NCBI GenBank assembly: GCA_963762545.1
Contig: CAVXLC010000002.1
Coordinates: 806,001 to 870,000, forward strand
Length of the DNA: 64,000 nucleotides
From: JABFSM01 sp963762545
GTDB taxonomy: Bacteria > Gemmatimonadota > Gemmatimonadetes > Gemmatimonadales > GWC2-71-9
Direction: 5' to 3'
Numbering within the stretch: position 1 is the stretch's first letter; each line of letters opens with the position of its first letter. Positions 58,856 to 64,000 of the stretch are shown here, piece by piece. The notes beneath the pieces were generated by a model. That model was not told where the DNA came from, searched no databases, and worked only from the letters and a program-made list of their open reading frames with translations. The position numbers were made by a program, and so were the translations under genes.

Positions 58856-59613
58856 TCGATCTCCACTGCCATCTCCTGCCGGGTGTGGACGACGGCTCGC
58901 GAACCATCGAGCAGTCGGTGGGCGTCCTCCACGCGATGCGCGAAGCCGGCGTCACCGCCGTCTGCCTCACCCCGCATCACACCGTCGGCCGGATTTCCCG
59001 CGGCCTGCCGCAATCGCACGACCGCGCGTACGCCGCGCTCTCGGCCGTGGTCCCGGCGGGCCTCACGCTCTATCGCGGGGTCGAGCTGATGCTGGACCGG
59101 CCGATCCCCGCGGATATCCGCGAGCACCCGGGGCTCACGCTCGGAGGCACCCGACACATTCTGGTGGAGTTCACCGCGGGCGCGGCGGTCCCGGCCGTGG
59201 CCAACGCGCTCCACCAGATCGTGCAGACGGGGCTGGTGCCGGTGCTGGCCCATCCGGAGCGTTACCGGGCGTGCACGCCGGCGGCGGTTGCCCACTGGAA
59301 GGCCGTGGGGGCGCTGATGCAGGTGGACGCCACCACGCTGCTGTCCGGGCGCGGGCGCGGGCAGCGGGCCCGCGAAATCCTGGCGCACGGCCTGGCGGAC
59401 ATCATCGCCGCGGACAATCATGGCGACGACCGCACCATCGGTGCGGGCTACAAGTTTCTCTGCGAGGCGGGGGGCGCGTTCCAGGCCGACCTGCTCGCCG
59501 TCAAGAATCCCGGCGCGATCCTGGCCGACGCGGCCGTCGAGCCGGTGCCTCCCCTGCCCATCAAGACGGGACTCATGGACAAACTGAAGCAGCTGCTCGG
59601 GCCGGTCGAATGA
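58852..59613 (+). CDS. cpsB: CpsB/YwqE-type PHP protein-tyrosine phosphatase
   Basis: 253 residues. PHP metallo-phosphatase: IDLHCHLLPGVDDGSRTIEQSV at the start, CLTPHHT, ILVEF, VLAHPERYR and ADNHGDDRT provide the metal ligands (the usual last motif is SDAH). The family dephosphorylates bacterial tyrosine kinases that control capsule export. No BY-kinase or Wza-like gene is nearby. GTG 58852 gives the family N-terminus and overlaps the preceding broken gene. Confidence 0.85.
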   Translation: MIDLHCHLLPGVDDGSRTIEQSVGVLHAMREAGVTAVCLTPHHTVGRISRGLPQSHDRAYAALSAVVPAGLTLYRGVELMLDRPIPADIREHPGLTLGGTRHILVEFTAGAAVPAVANALHQIVQTGLVPVLAHPERYRACTPAAVAHWKAVGALMQVDATTLLSGRGRGQRAREILAHGLADIIAADNHGDDRTIGAGYKFLCEAGGAFQADLLAVKNPGAILADAAVEPVPPLPIKTGLMDKLKQLLGPVE

Positions 59614-60182
59614 GCGTCGGCGACCGCATCCGCGACGGGCTCCTGTCGCTGGCCCGCACGGCGGAAGCCACCACCGCCCTCGCGCCCGACGTCGCCGCGC
59701 TGGCCGCGCGCTATGTGGCGGTGCTCACGGGGGGCGGCACGCTCTTCTTTGCGGGGAACGGCGGCAGCGCCGCCGATGCCCAGCATCTGGCCACCGAGTA
59801 CGTGATCCGGTTCCGGCGGACCCGACGCCCCTTCCGGGCGGTGGCCCTCACTACCGACAGCTCGCTGCTTACCGCCGCCGCCAACGACATGGGGTTCGAG
59901 CAGATCTTCGCCCGGCAGGTGGACGCGTTCTGCCGGCCCGGCGACCTGCTGATCCTTCACAGCACCAGCGGCGCCAGCGACAACCTGCTGGCCGCGGCCC
60001 GCGCGGCGCGGGCCAACGGCGTGGCGGTCGCCGCCTTTCTGGGCCGCGATGGCGGGCCGCTCCGGGCGCTGGTGGACGTCGCCATCGTGGTGCCGTCGGA
60101 CGACACCAGCCGGATCCAGGAGCTGCACCTGGCCCTGGAGCATCTGATCGTGGAAGCGGTCGAGGAGGAGCTCGGACAATGA
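59610..60182 (+). CDS. gmhA: SIS-domain sugar isomerase, phosphoheptose isomerase-like
   Basis: 190 residues. One SIS domain with LFFAGNGGSAADAQHLATEYVIRF (GmhA hallmark), HSTSGASDNLLAAARAA and IQELHLALEHLIVEAVEEEL. GmhA converts sedoheptulose 7-phosphate to D-glycero-manno-heptose 7-phosphate for LPS core. The conserved glutamate and histidine positions look present. ATGA overlaps at both ends. A different SIS phosphosugar substrate is possible. Confidence 0.83.
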   Translation: MSVGDRIRDGLLSLARTAEATTALAPDVAALAARYVAVLTGGGTLFFAGNGGSAADAQHLATEYVIRFRRTRRPFRAVALTTDSSLLTAAANDMGFEQIFARQVDAFCRPGDLLILHSTSGASDNLLAAARAARANGVAVAAFLGRDGGPLRALVDVAIVVPSDDTSRIQELHLALEHLIVEAVEEELGQ

Positions 60183-60931
60183 TTTCCTTGTCGGGACAGC
60201 GGGTACTCATCACCGGCGGGTCGCGGGGCATCGGCCGGGCGGCGGCCCTGCTGTTCGCCCGGGCCGGCGCCGATGTCGGCATCACCTATCACACCCGGAT
60301 CGCGGACGCGGAGGCGGTCGCCAAGGAGATCCGCGGCCTGGGTCGCAAGGCGTTCTTCTCGGGGGGCGATCTGGCCGATCCGCGGGTGGTTGACAAGGTC
60401 TTCCGGGAGTGCAAGGCCGCGCTCGGAGGCCTCGATTGCTTCGTGGCCAACGCCGGAGTCTGGCCGGCCGAGGAGACCCCGCTCGGGGCCCTGAGCGACG
60501 CGCGCTGGCGCTCCACCATGGCCCAGAACCTCGATGCCGTGTTTCTCACCACCCGGGCGGCGCTCGGCCTGATGGGCAAGGGCGGCCGGGTGGTGCTGGT
60601 CTCGAGCACGGCGGGACAGCGGGGCGAGGCGTTCCATGCCGACTACGCCGCCACCAAGGGCGCGCTGATCGCGATGACCAAGTCGCTCGCGGTCGAGTGC
60701 GCGCCCGACATCACGGTCAACTGCGTGGCGCCGGGCTGGGTGGATACCGAGATGAGCGCGGGGCCCTACGCGGGCGGAGGCCGCGAGCGCATCGCGGCCA
60801 CGATTCCCCTCAAGCGGATTCCTCCCGCCGAGGACATCGCGGGCCCCATCCTGTTCCTCTGCAGTCCGCTGGCCCGGCACGTCACCGGTGAAATCCTGAA
60901 CGTCAACGGGGGCAGCGTGCTGTGCGGGTGA
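60179..60931 (+). CDS. Short-chain dehydrogenase/reductase, FabG-like
   Basis: 250 residues. TGGSRGIGRAAALLFARAG NADP site, VANAGVW, SST then YAATK (catalytic Y and K), and NCVAPGWVDTEM, ending HVTGEILNVNGGSVLCG. It looks like a 3-oxoacyl reductase or related SDR; the substrate cannot be set. Between an SIS isomerase and an asparaginase there is no fatty-acid context. Confidence 0.85.
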   Translation: MISLSGQRVLITGGSRGIGRAAALLFARAGADVGITYHTRIADAEAVAKEIRGLGRKAFFSGGDLADPRVVDKVFRECKAALGGLDCFVANAGVWPAEETPLGALSDARWRSTMAQNLDAVFLTTRAALGLMGKGGRVVLVSSTAGQRGEAFHADYAATKGALIAMTKSLAVECAPDITVNCVAPGWVDTEMSAGPYAGGGRERIAATIPLKRIPPAEDIAGPILFLCSPLARHVTGEILNVNGGSVLCG

Positions 60932-60950
60932 GCGACGAGCTCTCACCTCC

Positions 60951-61910
60951 ATGATCCACCTGCTCGCCACCGGCGGCACCATCGCCATGCAGCGCAACGC
61001 CACCGCCGGGGGGAACATCCCCGCGCTGGGCGGCCGGGAGCTGCTCGCGATGGTGGGGAGCCTGGGCACCACCCACGAAATCCGGGTGGAAGACTGGGAG
61101 CGCCTGCCCGGCGTCCACCGGGGCCCGGTGGAACTCTGGGCGATGCGCGAGCGGGTCCGCGCGATCGTGAGCGGTCCCGGGGCGCCGGACGGCGTGGTGA
61201 TCACCCACGGCACCGATACGCTGGAAGAGACGGCCTACCTGCTGGCGCGTACCGTCCCGCCCGACGTTCCCATCGTGGTCACCGGCTCGATGCGCACCTC
61301 GAGCGATCCGGGCTGGGACGGACCCCGGAATCTGCGCGACGCCGTGGCGGTCGCGGGACACCCGGAGGCCCGGGGCCGCGGCGCCATGGTGGTCTTTGCC
61401 GGCCATATCCATGACGGACGGGACGTCACCAAGGTCGATGCGTTCGACGACGATGCCTTCGGCTCGCCGCACCAGTCGGCCCTCGGATCGGTCGACGCGG
61501 GCGAGCCGCGGTTTGCCCGGCCCGCAGATCCCCGCCGCAGCCTGCTTTCCGCCGGAGACCTGAGCCCCCGGGTCGCGGTCGTCCCCCTGATCCTGGGCGA
61601 CGACGGGACGCTGGTGGACTGCGCGCGCACCCGGTTCGACGGACTGGTCATCCAGGGATTCGGCCGGGGCAACGTGCCGCCCGGCGCGGTGCCGGCGATT
61701 CGCCGGTGGCTCGACGCCGGCAAGCCCGTCGTGCTGGCGACCCGATGTCCCCGTGGAGAAGTCGGCGGCGAGTACGCCTTCGAGGGGGGCGGGGGCCAAT
61801 TGATTCGCCTCGGCGTGATTCCGGCCGGCCAGCGGCCCACGCCGCTGGCACGGCTCGAGCTGGCGCTGTGCCTGGCGGCGGGTGTGCCCTACGGCGGAGG
61901 GCCGTCGTGA
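60951..61910 (+). CDS. L-asparaginase family protein
   Basis: 319 residues. LLATGGTIAMQ holds the nucleophilic threonine, VVITHGTDTLEETAYLL the second Thr-Asp pair, and VTKVDAFDDDAFGSPH the conserved lysine region. No signal peptide, so cytoplasmic. It hydrolyses asparagine to aspartate and ammonia. ATG 60951 lies 19 bases after the SDR stop without a clear Shine-Dalgarno. GTGA overlap with cca. Confidence 0.9.
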   Translation: MIHLLATGGTIAMQRNATAGGNIPALGGRELLAMVGSLGTTHEIRVEDWERLPGVHRGPVELWAMRERVRAIVSGPGAPDGVVITHGTDTLEETAYLLARTVPPDVPIVVTGSMRTSSDPGWDGPRNLRDAVAVAGHPEARGRGAMVVFAGHIHDGRDVTKVDAFDDDAFGSPHQSALGSVDAGEPRFARPADPRRSLLSAGDLSPRVAVVPLILGDDGTLVDCARTRFDGLVIQGFGRGNVPPGAVPAIRRWLDAGKPVVLATRCPRGEVGGEYAFEGGGGQLIRLGVIPAGQRPTPLARLELALCLAAGVPYGGGPS

Positions 61911-63091
61911 CGCCGCCGGCTCCCAATCCCGCCATGCCGCTGCCGGAGGCGGTGCTCGAGATCGCCCGGGCGCTGGTGGATGCCGGGTTCGACACCTGGT
62001 GCGTCGGCGGCGCGGTGCGCGATTGGCGGCTGGGGCTGTCGGATCAGGACGTGGATCTGGCCACCGGGGCGACACCGGAGCAGGTGATGGCCCTGTTTCC
62101 GAGGACGGTGGCGGTGGGGGTGAAGTACGGTACCGTGGGGGTGCTCGACCGGCAGCGGCGGCTCCACGAGGTCACCACGTTCCGGCGCGACGTCTCGACC
62201 GACGGACGCCACGCGGTGGTGGAGTACGGCGTCTCGATCGACGACGACCTGGCCCGGCGCGATTTCACCATCAACGCGCTGGCGTGGCATCCCTTCCGGC
62301 ACGAGCTGCGCGATCCCTTCGGCGGCGCCGCGGACCTCGCCGCGGGTGTGGTGCGCGCGGTCGGGGAGCCGTCCCGGCGATTCGCCGAGGACTACCTGCG
62401 GATTCTCCGGATGCTGCGGTTCGCGGCGCGCTTCGGATTTTCGATCGATCCGCCCACCTGGGAGGCGGCCCGCGCGGCGGCGCCCGAGCTGCGGGGCCTC
62501 TCGGCCGAGCGGGTGCGCGACGAGTGGTTCAAGGGGCTCGAGACGGCGCGATCGGTGATCGGGCTGGCGCGCGCCTGGCAGGAGGTGGGGGCGGCCCGGG
62601 TCTGGATGCCCGAGCTCGACGCCGCGGCGCCGGTCGTGGAACCGGTAACGGTTCGGGACCCGGTGGTGCTGACCGCCGCGCTCTGCCGCGCGGCGCCGGA
62701 GGTGCTGGCTCGCCTCAAGGCATCCAACGCCGAGATCGGACGCGCAGAGGCGATGCACCGCGGGCCGCCGGAGCCCGATTCTGCCGAGCCGCTCGCGGTG
62801 CGCCGCTGGCTCGCGACGGTGGGCGCCGCGGCCGATGATCTGATGCAGCTCGCCGGGGTTCGCCTCGGCAGCCGGCCGGCCTGGGCCCGGGCCGCGGAGC
62901 AGAGCCGCGCGCGCGGGGAGCCGACCTCGCGCGGACACTTGGCGCTGACCGGCGACGATCTCCGCGCCGCGGGAGTGCCGGCCGGCCCGGAGATGGGGCG
63001 GTTGCTCGAGCGGATGCTCGAGGCGGTCCTCGAGGATCCGGCTCGCAACACCCGGGAAGCCCTGCTGGCGCTGGTCCAGTCATGGCGGTGA
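61907..63091 (+). CDS. cca: CCA tRNA nucleotidyltransferase / polyA polymerase family
   Basis: 394 residues. Class II nucleotidyltransferase head GGAVRDWRLGLSDQDVDLAT with the catalytic DxD, then RRDFTINALAWHP, DPFGGAADLAAGVVRAVG and EDYLRILRMLRFAARFGF (basic primer-binding region), and a divergent C-terminal domain. Adds or repairs the tRNA 3' CCA. GTG 61907 overlaps the asparaginase stop; ATG 61934 is an alternative nine codons in. Confidence 0.9.
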   Translation: MTPPAPNPAMPLPEAVLEIARALVDAGFDTWCVGGAVRDWRLGLSDQDVDLATGATPEQVMALFPRTVAVGVKYGTVGVLDRQRRLHEVTTFRRDVSTDGRHAVVEYGVSIDDDLARRDFTINALAWHPFRHELRDPFGGAADLAAGVVRAVGEPSRRFAEDYLRILRMLRFAARFGFSIDPPTWEAARAAAPELRGLSAERVRDEWFKGLETARSVIGLARAWQEVGAARVWMPELDAAAPVVEPVTVRDPVVLTAALCRAAPEVLARLKASNAEIGRAEAMHRGPPEPDSAEPLAVRRWLATVGAAADDLMQLAGVRLGSRPAWARAAEQSRARGEPTSRGHLALTGDDLRAAGVPAGPEMGRLLERMLEAVLEDPARNTREALLALVQSWR

Positions 63092-63813
63092 GCCCGCTGA
63101 TGTTCGCCCTGGGCGCCGCCGCCGGAAACATCGTCGGGGCGCTGGCCGTGGTGCGCCAGGAACGGCGGAGCCTGGCCTTCATCGAGACCTGCCTCTCGTT
63201 CGGCGCGGGCTTCATGCTGGCCCTGGTGTTCATCGGGGTGTTGCCGGTCGTCTTTGCCCCGCAGGGCGGATCGCGGGCCGCCGCCGGGCTGGTTGTGCTG
63301 CTGGGGTACGTCCTGGTGCATGTGGCGCAGCACGTGATCACGCCCCATTTCCACTTCGGCGTGGAAACCCATCACGTGGGTCCGGAGGCGGGATACAGCG
63401 CCCTGTTCGGGCTCACGCTGCACGCCTTCTTCGACGGCGTCGCGATCGCGAGCGGATTCCTGGTGTCCTGGGGCCTGGGCGTCGCATTCTTCCTGGGCGT
63501 GATGCTCCACAAGCTGCCGGAGGGAGTCACGGTGTCGAGCATCATGCTGGCGAGCGGGCTGGGGCGCGCCCGCGCCGTCGCCGCGGGCGTGACCCTGGGC
63601 GTCGCGACCATCCTCGGCGTGGTGGTCACCGAGATGGTGGCGCCGCTGGTGCAGTACGGCCTGGCGCTGGCCGCGGGGGTCACGCTGTACGTGGCCGCGT
63701 CCAACCTGGTCCCCGAGATCCAGCGGGGCCGGCGCGCCGTGACCACGCTGGCGTTCCTGGGCGGCGCGGCGGCCCTGGTGCTCCTCCGGTCCCTGGCCGG
63801 CAACGGGAGCTGA
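63082..63813 (+). CDS. ZIP-family metal transporter
   Basis: 243 residues, about eight transmembrane helices. Helix IV has HAFFDGVAIASG and helix V HKLPEGVTVSS, the paired metal-binding motifs of ZIP proteins; a histidine-rich loop (HVAQHVITPHFHFGVETHH) precedes them. It likely imports zinc or another divalent metal. ATG 63082 lies ten bases inside cca. Confidence 0.88.
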   Translation: MAVSPLMFALGAAAGNIVGALAVVRQERRSLAFIETCLSFGAGFMLALVFIGVLPVVFAPQGGSRAAAGLVVLLGYVLVHVAQHVITPHFHFGVETHHVGPEAGYSALFGLTLHAFFDGVAIASGFLVSWGLGVAFFLGVMLHKLPEGVTVSSIMLASGLGRARAVAAGVTLGVATILGVVVTEMVAPLVQYGLALAAGVTLYVAASNLVPEIQRGRRAVTTLAFLGGAAALVLLRSLAGNGS

Positions 63814-63819
63814 TCCGCG

Positions 63820-64000
63820 GTGGACGAGCCCGAACTCTTCTCCACCCCCGCGCCGCTGGCGGCCCGGATGCGGCCGGGGAGCCTCCCCGAGTTCGCGGGG
63901 CAGGAGCACCTGCTGGCGCCGGGCCGCGCGCTCGGCGATGCGCTCCGCCGGGGTGATCTCGGCAGCGCGATCCTCTGGGGACCTCCCGGTACCGGCAAGA
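63820..64000 (+). CDS. rarA: Replication-associated recombination ATPase RarA/MgsA, N-terminal part
   Basis: The first 60 codons, running off the window. ELFSTPAPLAARMRPGSLPEFAGQEHLL is the typical start, followed by ILWGPPGTGK, the Walker A of this AAA+ family related to clamp loaders. It acts at stalled replication forks. Start is GTG 63820, six bases after the ZIP gene. Confidence 0.9.
   Translation, partial: MDEPELFSTPAPLAARMRPGSLPEFAGQEHLLAPGRALGDALRRGDLGSAILWGPPGTGK

Overview
The window is a GC-rich, gene-dense stretch of chromosome from a diderm (Gram-negative type) bacterium. Outer-membrane biogenesis genes (bamD, an lptD-like barrel, a complete tolQ-tolR-tolA-tolB-pal-cpoB set), a gmhA-like sugar isomerase, and a serine/threonine kinase fused through one membrane helix to a TolB-like domain and TPRs together suggest Gemmatimonadota. 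That assignment is inference from gene content and architecture; no rRNA or tRNA gene is visible. All genes except ppiD read on the + strand. They sit in long operons in which neighbours often share a 4-base NTGA stop/start overlap.

Layout. 1-10559: nucleotide-sugar genes (end of gmd, rmd, wbpD-, wbpE- and wbpA-like genes, ugd, uxs), with carB and murB among them. 10665-19194: TPR proteins, bamD, nadD, secA and the kinase. 19280-28106: radC, rel/spoT, an EVE-domain gene, uvrB, tsaE-tsaB-rimI, ssb and a LysM protein. 28206-36315: the Tol-Pal operon followed by one open frame that joins TatC to an LptD-like outer-membrane protein. 36352-43692: hutH, a large TPR protein, a polyprenyl synthase, a DUF4321-like protein, tatA and the minus-strand ppiD. 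43852-53474: a TPR protein, aroQ, an Xaa-Pro peptidase, accB-pilT-accC, comB and ftsK. 53608-64000: yraN, recA-recX, alaS, a small frameshifted gene, cpsB-type phosphatase, SIS isomerase, SDR, asparaginase, cca, a ZIP transporter and the start of rarA.

The genes fit together mainly as envelope building (sugar nucleotides, MurB, BamD, LptD, Tol-Pal, Tat, Sec, PpiD), genome maintenance (RadC, UvrB, SSB, RecA/RecX, FtsK, RarA), translation and tRNA functions (AlaS, TsaE/TsaB, RimI, Cca) and core metabolism (CarB, NadD, AroQ, acetyl-CoA carboxylase).

Most notable: (i) TatC and an LptD-like protein share one 1173-codon frame, with a Sec signal peptide at the joint; (ii) six transcription-unit-leading genes have a TANNNT -10 box only 5-6 bases before the start codon and no Shine-Dalgarno, which predicts leaderless mRNAs; (iii) two hairpin elements with 8-base internal periodicity lie in frame inside genes, one as a 25-codon insert in carB and one encoding most of the CpoB signal peptide; (iv) a conserved-looking small gene between alaS and cpsB is frameshifted at a G run.
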